NCBI GenBank assembly: GCA_028873845.1
Contig: JAPPNO010000059.1
Location: 1 to 64,000 of the forward strand
DNA: 64,000 nt
DNA from: Gemmatimonadota bacterium
Lineage (GTDB): Bacteria > Gemmatimonadota > Gemmatimonadetes > Longimicrobiales > Gaopeijiaceae
Direction of reading: 5' to 3'
In this document: one piece after another, positions 1 through 8,460 of the stretch
How positions within the stretch are numbered: the stretch's first letter is position 1
Layout of the letters: every line of letters begins with the position of its first letter
Made by a program: the position numbers and the translations under genes
Notes under the pieces: generated by a model
The model's database searches: none
The model's input: the letters and a program-made list of their open reading frames with translations, nothing else
Told to the model about the DNA's origin: nothing

Positions 1-878
1 CCCCCGAGGAGATGACGCCCGGCTACCGCAAGGCGATCATCGTCCAGCTGACCGTCCAGGCGGACACGGAGCTCATGAGCGCCCCCGCCTACTGGCTGGC
101 CGCCCGGCACGCGCCCTCGACCAACACCCAGGTCAGCGCGCACGCCATCATCCAGGACGAGCTGGCGCACGCCAACATCGCCTACCGGCTGCTCGAGGAC
201 ATGGGCGTGTCGAAGGAGCAGCTGGTGTACGGACGCGAGCCGCACGAGTTCAAGCACCCCTACGGCTTCGATCAGCCGCTCGACAACTGGGCCGAACTGG
301 TGGTGGCGAACGGGTTCTTCGACCGGGCCGGGATCTGTCTGCTGGGAGATGTCCACCGCAACACCTCGTACGGGCCGCTCAAGCGCGCGCTGGTGAAGGT
401 GGACATGGAGGAGACCTTCCACCTGCGTCACGGCGAGGTGTGGATGCGGCGCCTTGCGCGGGCCGGGGGAGCGGCGACCGAGCTGCTGCAGCGCTGCGTC
501 GACTGGATGTTCCCGATGACGATCGAGTGGTTCGGCCTGCCGGACGAGCTGAAGCGCCACAGCGGCCAGTTGAACTACAAGCTGAAGGGGCTGACCAACG
601 ACGAGCTGCGGCAGCTGTGGATGTCGTCGACGGTGCCGCTGTGCGAGGGTCTGGGGCTGAAGGTGCCGGCCCACTACGACGAGGAGAGGGAGGAGTTCGT
701 GCTGGAGTACCCGTTCCCCTGCGAGTACGACCCCGAGGCGAAGCGGTGGCTCTTCGAGGACGGGGAGATCAGCTGGCAGGCCGTGTTCGAGCGGTGGAAG
801 GGGCGGGGGCCGATGAACGAGCGGTATGTGGAGTCGGTGCGGCGGTCGCGTGGGGCGGTGGGCTCGTGGCTGAACTGA
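1..878 (+). CDS. paaA: 1,2-phenylacetyl-CoA epoxidase, catalytic subunit PaaA (5' partial)
   Basis: Catalytic diiron subunit of the PaaABCE monooxygenase that epoxidises phenylacetyl-CoA in aerobic phenylacetate degradation. Counting from the ATG at 12, two carboxylate/His pairs of the ferritin-like fold are visible: E20, then E50-x-x-H53 (QDELAH), and E134-x-x-H137 (EETFHLRHGE). The stretch NDELRQLW followed by TVPLCEGLGL matches the PaaA C-terminal half. The frame is open upstream (Pro-Glu-Glu before the ATG) and PaaA proteins carry about 20-30 more N-terminal residues, so the true start lies left of the window. It is the first visible gene of an overlapping cluster. The reductase PaaE is not in the window. 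Confidence 0.88.
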   Translation, partial: PEEMTPGYRKAIIVQLTVQADTELMSAPAYWLAARHAPSTNTQVSAHAIIQDELAHANIAYRLLEDMGVSKEQLVYGREPHEFKHPYGFDQPLDNWAELVVANGFFDRAGICLLGDVHRNTSYGPLKRALVKVDMEETFHLRHGEVWMRRLARAGGAATELLQRCVDWMFPMTIEWFGLPDELKRHSGQLNYKLKGLTNDELRQLWMSSTVPLCEGLGLKVPAHYDEEREEFVLEYPFPCEYDPEAKRWLFEDGEISWQAVFERWKGRGPMNERYVESVRRSRGAVGSWLN

Positions 879-1291
879 GGCGCCGCTCTCTGAAGACGCT
901 GCTGGCGGAGCAGCCGGCGCCGATGGTGCATGCGTCGGGGGGGCGCGACCGGTGGTCCGCGCCGCTTCGGGAAGCCCCGGAGGACAAACGCGGTGCGTTG
1001 CGCGAGGCCCTGGGCGAGGTGCTCGACCCGGAGCTGCCGATCTCGCTGGTGGAACTCGGCCTGGTCTACGGCGTGGACTTCGCCGGGGGGACCGCCCGTG
1101 TCGACCTCACCTTCACCGCCACGGCGTGCCCCTGCATGGACTTCATCAAGCAGGACGTGCGCGACCGGATCGGGAGCGAACCGTGGGTGGACAAGGTCGA
1201 GATCAACGAGGTGTGGGACCCGCCGTGGACCACCGCCCGCATCAGCGAGGCCGGGCGCCGGAAGCTGGGCCGCCTGGGGGTGGGCGCATGA
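866..1291 (+). CDS. paaD: MIP18-family (PaaD N-terminal-type) iron-sulfur assembly protein
   Basis: About 141 residues with a DUF59/MIP18 domain: LDPELPISLVELGLVYGV holds the DPE motif, and TATACPCMDFI holds the CP motif. PaaD and SufT relatives help mature Fe-S or diiron enzymes, and PaaD is needed for epoxidase activity. Typical PaaD also has a C-terminal zinc ribbon. That part is absent here and appears as a separate gene at 2304. The GTG at 866 overlaps the end of paaA and is my preferred start. ATG at 923 is the alternative and would still keep the whole domain. The stop overlaps the ATG of the next gene (ATGA). Confidence 0.8.
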   Translation: MAELRRRSLKTLLAEQPAPMVHASGGRDRWSAPLREAPEDKRGALREALGEVLDPELPISLVELGLVYGVDFAGGTARVDLTFTATACPCMDFIKQDVRDRIGSEPWVDKVEINEVWDPPWTTARISEAGRRKLGRLGVGA

Positions 1292-1533
1292 CCCCGCCGC
1301 TGGGCGAGAGCGTCTTCGAGGTCTTCGCGCGCAAGAGCCGGGGGGAGCCGCTCCGCCACATCGGGTACGTCGACGCGCCGGGGGTGGAACTGGCGCGGGT
1401 GTATGCGTGGAAGACCTATGACGAGGAGAACTGGTTCGAGATGTGCGTGGTGCCGAGGGGCGCGGTGATCCCTGTGAACCGGCCGGAAGGGCCGTGGGCG
1501 CGGAATCTGCCGACCGAGGGGGACGACGGATGA
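1288..1533 (+). CDS. paaB: Phenylacetyl-CoA epoxidase subunit PaaB-like
   Basis: A small protein of 81 residues, near the usual PaaB length. It begins with the PaaB-type pattern 'FEVFARKSRGEPLRHIGYV' and continues with an alanine-rich helix and a strand ending in VVPRGAVIPV. PaaB bridges PaaA-PaaC dimers in the epoxidase complex and has no catalytic residues of its own. The ATG overlaps the upstream stop and the stop overlaps the paaC ATG, so translation is coupled in both directions. The A-D-B-C order is unusual compared with the common paaABCDE order. The call rests on weak similarity plus strong context. Confidence 0.72.
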   Translation: MTPPLGESVFEVFARKSRGEPLRHIGYVDAPGVELARVYAWKTYDEENWFEMCVVPRGAVIPVNRPEGPWARNLPTEGDDG

Positions 1534-2300
1534 CGGCCGGCGACAGCACCCCCACCCCCCTCTCCCGCCACATCCTGACCCTGGCCGACACCAAGCGCCT
1601 GCTCGGCATCCGCTACAGCGACTGGATCCTCGGCAGCCCCTCGATCGAGACGGGGATCGCCGCCTCGTCGATGGCGCAGGACGAATGGGGGCACGCCCGC
1701 CTCCTCTATGCGATGCTCAAGAAGCAGGGCTTCGACCCGTTCGAGGTCGAGCACACGCGCCCCGCCGGCCGGTACTACTCGGCACCCGCGCTCGACCGCC
1801 CCTTCGGCGACTGGGCGGACTTCACGGCCGCGGTCGTCGTGGTTGACGGAGCGCTGGCGGTCGCGCTCGAGAGCTTCGCCGCGGGGAGCTTCGCGCTGGC
1901 GCGCACCCGAGTCCCCAAGATGCTCGCCGAGGAGGAGTACCACCGCCGGTTCGGCACGGCCTGGTTCGCCCGCCTGGCCGAAGCGGGGGGCGACGCGAGG
2001 GCGCGGCTCAACGAATCGGCCCTGGCCATGCTCCCGTCCACGCTCGCGTGGCTGCTGCCCGGCGACGATGTCTACGACGGCCTGGCGGCCGAAGGGCGCG
2101 TGTGGGAGGCGGCCCGGGTACGCGAGCGGTGCGAGGACCGGCTCGCGGCCACCCTGGCGCGAGCAGGCATCACCCTCGCGGACGTCGATCCGGCCCGAGA
2201 CGGCTGGGACGCGGACCGCCGCCGCGGTCCCGGAGCCCCCGGCGAGGAAGCCGTCGAGCGGGCACGGGGCGACCGCAACCGTGACCTCTTCGTCGAGTAG
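1530..2300 (+). CDS. paaC: Phenylacetyl-CoA epoxidase structural subunit PaaC-like
   Basis: A ferritin-like protein of 256 residues. Near the N-terminus it has the motif LGIRYSDWILGSPSIETGIA, then AQDEWGHARLLYAM, and later EEEYHRRFGTAWF. This is the pattern of PaaC, the partner subunit that stabilises PaaA. Enterobacterial PaaC does not bind iron, yet this copy keeps two ExxH pairs (in DEWGH and EEEYH), so metal binding cannot be excluded. The start overlaps the paaB stop by ATGA. A longer frame exists upstream, but this ATG matches the family start and the operon spacing. Confidence 0.8.
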   Translation: MTAGDSTPTPLSRHILTLADTKRLLGIRYSDWILGSPSIETGIAASSMAQDEWGHARLLYAMLKKQGFDPFEVEHTRPAGRYYSAPALDRPFGDWADFTAAVVVVDGALAVALESFAAGSFALARTRVPKMLAEEEYHRRFGTAWFARLAEAGGDARARLNESALAMLPSTLAWLLPGDDVYDGLAAEGRVWEAARVRERCEDRLAATLARAGITLADVDPARDGWDADRRRGPGAPGEEAVERARGDRNRDLFVE

Positions 2301-2303
2301 AAC

Positions 2304-2621
2304 GTGTCGGACCACCCGGAGACGGCCGCATTCGCCCAGTCGCCCCCGTGCCCCTTCTGCGGCGGCGAACGCACCGAAATCATGTCGCTCTTCGGAAGCC
2401 ACGCATCGCTCACGACCTGCTGGTGCGCGGACTGCCGCAGCCCGTTCGAGTTCCTGCGCTGGCGGGACCCGGCCCAGCGAGGCGGCGGCGGTGGCGACTC
2501 CGCTGTACGCCGCGCCCCGAAACGCCATATTTCCCAACGAGCGGCGGAACCCGAACCCCGGGAGCGGGGTTTGAGTAGAGTTGCCAGCCTTTCGATCCCG
2601 CAGAAGCCGACTGGCCCGTAG
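2304..2621 (+). CDS. Stand-alone PaaD C-terminal-type zinc-ribbon protein
   Basis: GTG start 3 nt after paaC. The first 55 residues carry C16-P-F-C19 and C41-A-D-C44, separated by 'MSLFGSHASLTTCW', and end in SPFEFLRW. This is the layout of the C-terminal zinc ribbon of PaaD (Cys pair, FGS, Cys pair, PF-aromatic). Known PaaD proteins carry this ribbon fused behind a MIP18 domain, which here is encoded three genes upstream. The second half of the frame (about residues 56-105) is low-complexity and may be read-through rather than folded protein. Confidence 0.68.
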   Translation: MSDHPETAAFAQSPPCPFCGGERTEIMSLFGSHASLTTCWCADCRSPFEFLRWRDPAQRGGGGGDSAVRRAPKRHISQRAAEPEPRERGLSRVASLSIPQKPTGP

Positions 2622-3338
2622 ATGACTTCAACACACCGTCCCCGTGCGGCGACCACCGCTACCCGTTGCACCTTGCTCGCCGTCATCGTCCTGACGGCCG
2701 CGGCCTGCGCCAGCGCGGTACCCGTGCTGCGCGACCCGCGCCGCCTGGTCATCCATTCGGGCGAGCGGCTGACGCCCACCCGGGAACGCATGGAGGAGAT
2801 CGACGTCTGGGTCACCGAGCAGTGGGACAGCATCAATCTCGACCCCTCCTTCTGGATCATCCACGGTCCCCAGGAAGGGCCGGTCTACCTCTGGGAGACC
2901 CTGGAGGTCAACGAGCCCGCCGACACGGCCCACATCAACTACCAGGACAGGACCGGGATCCCGGGTGTGTACCTCGTCTACGCCCACCTGCACCTCATGG
3001 CGGCGCAGGACAGGCTGGACCGGTGGCTGCCCGAGGCCGACGGAGGCACTCGCTACGAGATCGAGAAGGCGATCCTGTCCAGGGTGGCCGATGCGTGGCT
3101 GTACCAGCGGTCGATCTTCGACGCCCGGCCCTACGACCTCCTCGAAGAGCTGATCTACTCGAAGGAGAACGACTACCTGGACGCGTACATCCTCACCGCC
3201 CGACCCGATGAATTCGTCGACGCGAGGCGGGTCTGGATGGAGGAGAATCCGGATGGGCGCGATGCCTTCGTCGCCTGGTTCCGCAGGGTCTTCGAACGCG
3301 ATCCGCCGGGTGTGAGGGGCGCCACCGGAGAGCGCTGA
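2622..3338 (+). CDS. Predicted lipoprotein, function unknown
   Basis: 238 residues. The N-terminus is basic, then a hydrophobic stretch (TLLAVIVLTAAAC) ends at Cys29, which fits an atypical lipobox. The remainder is acidic, rich in Trp, Tyr and Asp and helix-prone, and I recognise no domain. A TAGAGTTG box lies about 45 nt upstream at 2574 and could serve as a -10 element. The gene follows the paa cluster in the same direction but does not overlap it, so membership of that operon is unclear. It is convergent with the small minus-strand gene that follows. Confidence 0.6.
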   Translation: MTSTHRPRAATTATRCTLLAVIVLTAAACASAVPVLRDPRRLVIHSGERLTPTRERMEEIDVWVTEQWDSINLDPSFWIIHGPQEGPVYLWETLEVNEPADTAHINYQDRTGIPGVYLVYAHLHLMAAQDRLDRWLPEADGGTRYEIEKAILSRVADAWLYQRSIFDARPYDLLEELIYSKENDYLDAYILTARPDEFVDARRVWMEENPDGRDAFVAWFRRVFERDPPGVRGATGER

Positions 3339-3350
3339 CGGGACGGGCCC

Positions 3351-3662
3351 CTACCCCGGGCCGGCCAGCTCCCAGCCGGGACCCATGTCCCGCGCGGCCG
3401 CATCCCGCACATGCACATCGACGCGGCCGGTGCGCGCGAGCCGCGCGTTGCCGGGCTTGCCCCCGAACAGCGCAAAACCGTCCACGCGGATGGGGGTCTC
3501 CGAGCCGTCGGGGGCCGTGGCCACCATGGCCCCGCCCTTCAGTTCCTTCACCGTCAACGCCTCGCCGCGGCTGAGGCGCAACCGCAGAATGCGGCCGCCG
3601 TGGGGATGGTCGTAGCTGTCGATGATGCGGTAGGTGGCCTTGGCGGTTGCCGATGTCGTCAC
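3351..3662 (-). CDS. Conserved small hypothetical protein
   Basis: 103 residues on the minus strand, beginning MTTSATAKATYRIIDSYDH. The pattern is beta-rich: alternating hydrophobics with glycines (GGRILRLRLSRGEALTV and GGAMVATAPDG). There is no signal peptide, no membrane segment and no motif I can assign. The codon composition and clean start argue for a real gene. It converges with the lipoprotein gene 12 nt away and diverges from the CPBP protease gene at 3750 across an 87-nt gap that would hold both promoters. Confidence 0.5.
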   Translation of the reverse strand: MTTSATAKATYRIIDSYDHPHGGRILRLRLSRGEALTVKELKGGAMVATAPDGSETPIRVDGFALFGGKPGNARLARTGRVDVHVRDAAARDMGPGWELAGPG

Positions 3663-3749
3663 GGTCGTCCTCGGTTGCGGTGATCTCGGGTCACACGAAC
3701 ACTAGCAGTCCGGGAACGGATCCGCACGAGCAGCGAGGCGCCAGGCAAC

Positions 3750-4577
3750 ATGAGAGACGGACTGCGTGCCGGAGGTGGGCAGGGAGTCGAGCGAAGGATG
3801 ACCGGGGAGCGCAGGGGTGTCCTCGTGGCCGCGTTCGCGAGCGCCGTTCTGGCCGCCGTTTTCGTCCTCGCGGGACCGGGCAGCCTCGCGCCCTCCATCG
3901 TCGCGGCCGCCTGGCTCGTTCTCGTCCCGGTCGCGGCTCTCCTGCAGCGAGTCCCGCCTCTCGATGAGATACGCGCACACCGGTCGGGCTTCTACGCCGC
4001 TTCGATCGCGTTTCTCGCGGCGGCCGGGCTCGTGACCCTCGCGGTCGCGGCGGAACTCCGCGAACCGTCGGGACTTCTCCGCACGTGGCCATCGCCGCTC
4101 GACGCCCTCCTGGTTCCCGCGATCGTGCTGACGGCGGGAGGCCTCGGGGTCGTCTACGCCTTCCGCGCACTATCGGTGCGCTTCGGGTGGCGGGAGACGG
4201 GCGTGGTGCAGGCGATCATGCCGGCCACCGGCAGGGAGAAGGGCGTGTTCGCGCTCCTCGCACTGGCGGCGGGCGTGTTCGAGGAAGTGGTCTTTCGGGG
4301 GTTTCTGCCCGTCTTCCTCATGCCCTGGACGGGTTCCTATCTGGCGGGTGCCTTGCCAGTCGCGCTGGTTTTCGGCTTCCTTCATGCCTATCAGGGTCGT
4401 CACGGGATCGCGCGCACCGCGGTCATGGGCGGGATCCTGGCCGTCGGGGTCGCCTGGACGGGGAGCCTCTGGCCGTCGATCTTCGCGCATGCGGCGCTGG
4501 ACCTGATCCTGGGTCTGGTCCTTGCCAAGTCGCTTCTGGGAGAACCGCCGGCCGGGCCGGCGATGGAAGGAGTGTAG
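3750..4577 (+). CDS. CPBP-family intramembrane metalloprotease
   Basis: Integral membrane protein of 275 residues with roughly seven hydrophobic segments. It carries the three CPBP/CAAX-protease signatures: E178-E179-x-x-x-R183 (FEEVVFRGF), F-x-x-x-H212 (FGFLHA) and H247 in FAHAALD with D251. These residues form the glutamate/histidine active site of Rce1-like and bacterial CPBP proteins, which cleave or process substrates within the membrane. ATG 3798 is an alternative start that removes 16 charged residues and places the first membrane segment at the N-terminus. The substrate cannot be told from context. Confidence 0.82.
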   Translation: MRDGLRAGGGQGVERRMTGERRGVLVAAFASAVLAAVFVLAGPGSLAPSIVAAAWLVLVPVAALLQRVPPLDEIRAHRSGFYAASIAFLAAAGLVTLAVAAELREPSGLLRTWPSPLDALLVPAIVLTAGGLGVVYAFRALSVRFGWRETGVVQAIMPATGREKGVFALLALAAGVFEEVVFRGFLPVFLMPWTGSYLAGALPVALVFGFLHAYQGRHGIARTAVMGGILAVGVAWTGSLWPSIFAHAALDLILGLVLAKSLLGEPPAGPAMEGV

Positions 4578-4583
4578 CAACCC

Positions 4584-5000
4584 TTGGACGTAGACCTCGT
4601 GCTCACCGCCGACGCCGCCACCATCGACGGGTCGGGGAAGCTCAATCTTCTCGGCGTATTCGATCAGATCAGCGTCGGCCGTTTTCCGGCCCGCCACGGC
4701 CGGCTGTCGCTGGTGTTGCGCTTCCTTGGCGGCGCCGGCGACGCGGGCACCCACAAGCTGACCATCAAGCTCTCGAGCCCGAAGGGGAAGGAACTGGTGT
4801 CGCTGAGCGGCGAACTCAAGGTCTCGCCCGGGCGCACGAGCCTGCAGACGGGCATCCGGGTCCCGCATGTGATCAACCTCGACGGGATCGTATTTCAGGA
4901 AGAGGGAATCCACACCTTTCACATTCTCGTCGACGGGCGCCACCAGGCGACGCTGCCGCTGACGATCGTCAGCCGGCGGATGGGTGGAGCAATGGCGTGA
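4584..5000 (+). CDS. DUF6941-like protein
   Basis: 138 residues, starting at TTG 4584 behind a strong GGAAGGAG ribosome site at 4565-4572. The opening VDLVLTADAATIDGSGKLNL, the next segment LGVFDQISVGRFPARH and the closing strand FHILVDGRHQATLPL match the pattern I know from the DUF6941 family, a compact beta-sandwich-like protein of unknown role. There is no signal peptide, so it should be cytoplasmic. Its stop overlaps the GTG of the MOSC gene (GTGA), and it starts 6 nt after the CPBP gene, so the three are probably co-transcribed. Confidence 0.65.
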   Translation: MDVDLVLTADAATIDGSGKLNLLGVFDQISVGRFPARHGRLSLVLRFLGGAGDAGTHKLTIKLSSPKGKELVSLSGELKVSPGRTSLQTGIRVPHVINLDGIVFQEEGIHTFHILVDGRHQATLPLTIVSRRMGGAMA

Positions 5001-5869
5001 CCGGACCGGCCGTGACCCCCCGTGCTCCCGGATCCGCCGGACGCGTCACGCGCCTCCGGATCCACCCGCTCAAGGGGGCGCGTGCGACCGAACTGCGTTC
5101 CATGGAGTTCGACGCGATGGGGCCATGCTGGGACCGCCGCTGGATGGTGGTCGGGCCCGGCGGCGGGATGGTGACGCAGCGCGACACGCCCCGGCTGGCT
5201 GTCATCCATCCCCACCTGGACGGCGGGGCTCTCCGGCTCGAGGCCGACGGCATGGACCCGCTCGCTCTGCCCGTCACGCCGTCCGGCGACCCCGTGCGCG
5301 TGACCATCCACGGCACAGGCGCGGTCGGCTGCGCGGTATCGCCCGAAGCCGACGCGTGGCTGTCCACCGTGCTGGGGCGCGGCGTCCGGCTGGTCTTCAT
5401 GCGGGAGGAGGACGTGCGCGCGACCGACCCCGCCTACGCAGAGGGCCGCCGCGTCAGCTTCGCCGACGGGTTTCCCGCGCTCCTGGTCAGCGAACGGTCG
5501 GTGGAGGAGCTGGCCCGGCGCTGCGGCCGCGCCATTCCGGTCGAACGCTTCCGCCCCAATATCGTCGTGACCGGCGCGCATCCCCACGATGAGGACCAGT
5601 GGCGGCGCTTCACCCTGGGCACCATGGCCTTCAGCGGGGTCAAGCTCTGCACCCGCTGCAAGGTCACCACCACGGACCAGACGACGGGCGTGCGCGACCC
5701 CGATCGCGAACCGCTCCGCACGCTGGCCCTCTACCGGCGTATCGAGTCGGCGGTGTACTTCGGGGTGAACGTGGTGCACGACGGCCCCGGACGGATCGCG
5801 GTGCGGGACCGTGTGGCCGTGTTGGAGAGGGGGGTCGTACCGGGGGCTGGGCTGACGGCCGGTGCGTAA
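4997..5869 (+). CDS. MOSC-domain protein (YcbX/mARC-like)
   Basis: 290 residues from a GTG that overlaps the previous stop. The N-terminal half is a MOSC_N beta-barrel (VTRLRIHPLKGARATEL, then DRRWMVVGPGG). The C-terminal half is a MOSC domain ending in FSGVKLCTRCKVTTTDQTTG, whose first Cys corresponds to the molybdenum-ligand Cys of YcbX and mARC. These enzymes hold molybdenum cofactor and reduce N-hydroxylated compounds. No ferredoxin-like domain is fused at the C-terminus, unlike E. coli YcbX, so a separate electron donor is expected. Confidence 0.82.
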   Translation: MTGPAVTPRAPGSAGRVTRLRIHPLKGARATELRSMEFDAMGPCWDRRWMVVGPGGGMVTQRDTPRLAVIHPHLDGGALRLEADGMDPLALPVTPSGDPVRVTIHGTGAVGCAVSPEADAWLSTVLGRGVRLVFMREEDVRATDPAYAEGRRVSFADGFPALLVSERSVEELARRCGRAIPVERFRPNIVVTGAHPHDEDQWRRFTLGTMAFSGVKLCTRCKVTTTDQTTGVRDPDREPLRTLALYRRIESAVYFGVNVVHDGPGRIAVRDRVAVLERGVVPGAGLTAGA

Positions 5870-5918
5870 TCTCTTTCCGAAATCCGCGAGGCGAGTTACG
5901 CACGGGCCGGGCGGCTGA

Positions 5919-8402
5919 ATGACCGTCTCCCGCATGCGTGACCGCATCGTTCCCCGTCTGATCGAGGAGGAGATGCGCGAGTCGTTCATCGACTATTCGA
6001 TGAGCGTGATCGTGCGCCGCGCGCTCCCCGACGTGCGGGACGGCCTGAAGCCTGTCCACCGCCGCATCCTGGTGGCCATGCACGGGCTGGCGCTGCATCC
6101 GGACCGCGCCTACAAGAAGAGCGCCACCGTGGTGGGAGAGGTGCTCGGCAAGTACCACCCGCACGGCGACTCCGCGGTGTACGACGCGCTGGTGCGGATG
6201 GTGCAGGACTTCTCGCTCCGCTATCCGCTCGTCGACGGACAGGGCAACTTCGGCTCGATCGACGGGGACCCGGCCGCGGCGTACCGCTACACCGAGGCCC
6301 GTCTCGCAGCCGTGGCCACCGAGATCCTGGCCGAGATCGAGAAGGACACGGTCGAGTGGGAGAACAACTTCGACGACCGCCTGCAGGAGCCGGCGGTGCT
6401 TCCGTGCCGCATTCCCAACCTGCTGGTCAACGGAAGCTCCGGCATCGCGGTGGGAATGAGCACCAACGTGCCGCCGCACAACCTGCGCGAGGTGGCCGCG
6501 GCGCTGCGCACACTGGTCGCCGACCCGAAGTGCGCCGTCGAAGAGCTCATGGAGGTGCTGCCGGGGCCGGATTTCCCCACGGGCGGGTACATAGTGGGGA
6601 GGACCGGGATCCGGTCGATGTACGAGACCGGACGCGGGCGCATGACGATGCGGGCGCGCGTGGTGACGGAGGCCGTGCGGGGCGGGCGCAAGCAACTGGT
6701 GGTGACCGAGTTGCCGTACGCCGTCTCCAAGTCGCGGATCATCGCGCAGATCGCCGCGCTGTCGCGCAAGGGCGGGCTCCCCGACGTATCGGACCTGCGC
6801 GACGAGTCCGACCGCGAGGGCATCCGCCTGGTGGTGGAGCTCAAGCGCGGTTCGGACGCCGGCAGGAACATGGCGACGCTCTTCAGAAAGACCGCGCTCC
6901 AGTGCACTTTCGGCGCGATCCTGCTGGCGCTGGAAGGGGGGCGCCAGCCGCGCGAGTTCACCCTCAAGGAGCTCCTCGGCCACTACCGCGACCACCGTCT
7001 CCAGGTCATCCGCCGGCGTTCCCGCTTCGACCTGGAGAAGGCCGAGACCGACCTGCACATCACCCGGGGGCTGCTCCTCGCCCTGGCGCACATCGACGAC
7101 GTGATCGCCGAGATCAAGCGCTCCTCCGACCGCGCCGAGGCCTCGCGCCGGCTGCGCGACCGGTTCGGCCTGAGCGAGGTGCAGGCCGACGCCATCCTGC
7201 GCATGCGGCTGGCCAGGCTGACCGCGCTGGAGGGCGACCAGTTGCGGGCGCGGGAGACGTCGCTGCGCGCCACGATCCGCGAACTGCGCGCGCTGCTGGC
7301 GGACGAGGGGCTCCAGATCGAAGTCATGCTCGCGGAGCTGGACGAGGTCGTCGAGCGCTACGGCGACGACCGCCGCACGGTGATTCTGGAGGGGAAGGAC
7401 AAGACCGGTTTCGCCTACGTGGCGACCGAGGTGGCCGACGAGGACGTGGTGGTCACCCTTTCGCACCAGGGGTACCTGAAGCGCATCCCCATGCACCTCT
7501 ACCGCCGCCGCGTGGCCGGCGGTCTGGCGCTGGCCGCCATGGAGCGCTTTCCCGGCGACTACCTCGAGACGGTGGTGGTCGCGCGAACACTGGGCTGGCT
7601 CCTTTCGTTCACCAGCTCGGGCCAGGTGTACTTCCTTCGGGTCGAGGACATCCCCGAGGGGTCGCGCGTGTCGCGGGGCAAGTCGGTCTGGGCGCTGCTT
7701 GGCATCGACCGGCGCGACCCGATCGTCGCCACGCGCACCGTCGACGACCTCGAGGACGACCGTTTCGTCGCCTTCGTCACGCGGCTGGGCCTCATGAAGC
7801 GCACCCGCCTCCGTGAGTTCTCGAACCCCCGGGGCGGCGCCCTCATCGCGGCGGGAGTCCGGTCCGGCGACGCGCTCCTCGACGTGAACACCACCACCGG
7901 CGACACCGAGTTTCTGCTCGTGACCCGGGACGGGCGCGCGATCCGCTTCCCGGAGCGCCAGGTGACGGTGGTGGGGCGCACCGCGCAGGGGGTGAAGGGC
8001 ATCGGACTTCGTGGGGACGACGAGGTGATCGCAATGATCGTGGCCCAGCGCGAGGCGCCGGTCCTGATGGTGGCCGGGTCGGGGGCCGGCAAGCGCACCC
8101 TGATTTCGGAGTTTCCGGTGCAGGGGCGGGGGGGGTTGGGGACGCTGGCCATGCCGGCAAGGCCGGGCGGTGCCGGGCTGGTAGCCGCGCTCGAGGCGCT
8201 GGACGACGACAAGGTCGTGCTCATTTCGGCGGCGGGGGCGGTGACCGGGGTCGAGGCGGCCGCCGTGCCGCTCAGGCGCCGCAACGTGCCGGCCAGGCCG
8301 ATCGTCACCCCGGGACCCGGCGACCATATCGTGGACGTCACCCGCCTCTCCGGTGACGCTCCGGCCACCGAGTCCCAAATCGACCTTCTCTCGCCCGCAT
8401 GA
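5919..8402 (+). CDS. gyrA: Type IIA topoisomerase subunit A (GyrA/ParC family) with degenerate GyrA box
   Basis: 827 residues. The N-terminal breakage-reunion domain is complete: the catalytic Tyr is Y124 in [11 protein letters not shown], and the quinolone region reads [10 protein letters not shown] with Ser85 and Asp89. The C-terminal beta-pinwheel is present from about residue 500. At the place where gyrases carry the seven-residue GyrA box (QRRGGKG-type), this protein has Y528-R-R-R-V-A-G-G-L, so the box is not conserved. The box is needed for DNA wrapping and negative supercoiling, so the protein may act as a ParC-like decatenase. No gyrB/parE is nearby. The gene symbol is tentative. Confidence 0.85.
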   Translation: MTVSRMRDRIVPRLIEEEMRESFIDYSMSVIVRRALPDVRDGLKPVHRRILVAMHGLALHPDRAYKKSATVVGEVLGKYHPHGDSAVYDALVRMVQDFSLRYPLVDGQGNFGSIDGDPAAAYRYTEARLAAVATEILAEIEKDTVEWENNFDDRLQEPAVLPCRIPNLLVNGSSGIAVGMSTNVPPHNLREVAAALRTLVADPKCAVEELMEVLPGPDFPTGGYIVGRTGIRSMYETGRGRMTMRARVVTEAVRGGRKQLVVTELPYAVSKSRIIAQIAALSRKGGLPDVSDLRDESDREGIRLVVELKRGSDAGRNMATLFRKTALQCTFGAILLALEGGRQPREFTLKELLGHYRDHRLQVIRRRSRFDLEKAETDLHITRGLLLALAHIDDVIAEIKRSSDRAEASRRLRDRFGLSEVQADAILRMRLARLTALEGDQLRARETSLRATIRELRALLADEGLQIEVMLAELDEVVERYGDDRRTVILEGKDKTGFAYVATEVADEDVVVTLSHQGYLKRIPMHLYRRRVAGGLALAAMERFPGDYLETVVVARTLGWLLSFTSSGQVYFLRVEDIPEGSRVSRGKSVWALLGIDRRDPIVATRTVDDLEDDRFVAFVTRLGLMKRTRLREFSNPRGGALIAAGVRSGDALLDVNTTTGDTEFLLVTRDGRAIRFPERQVTVVGRTAQGVKGIGLRGDDEVIAMIVAQREAPVLMVAGSGAGKRTLISEFPVQGRGGLGTLAMPARPGGAGLVAALEALDDDKVVLISAAGAVTGVEAAAVPLRRRNVPARPIVTPGPGDHIVDVTRLSGDAPATESQIDLLSPA

Positions 8403-8460
8403 GCGCAGTCCCGTTCCCCATTGGTACCAGGCGTGGCACGCTCGACACCGTGACCGCCCC

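Noticed and set aside
2535-2605. tRNA-like T-arm sequence (GGTTCGGGTTCC on the minus strand) with a nearby hairpin
   Set aside because: The loop does not match TTCRANY followed by C, no acceptor stem or CCA end can be built, and no anticodon arm fits. I do not call a tRNA.
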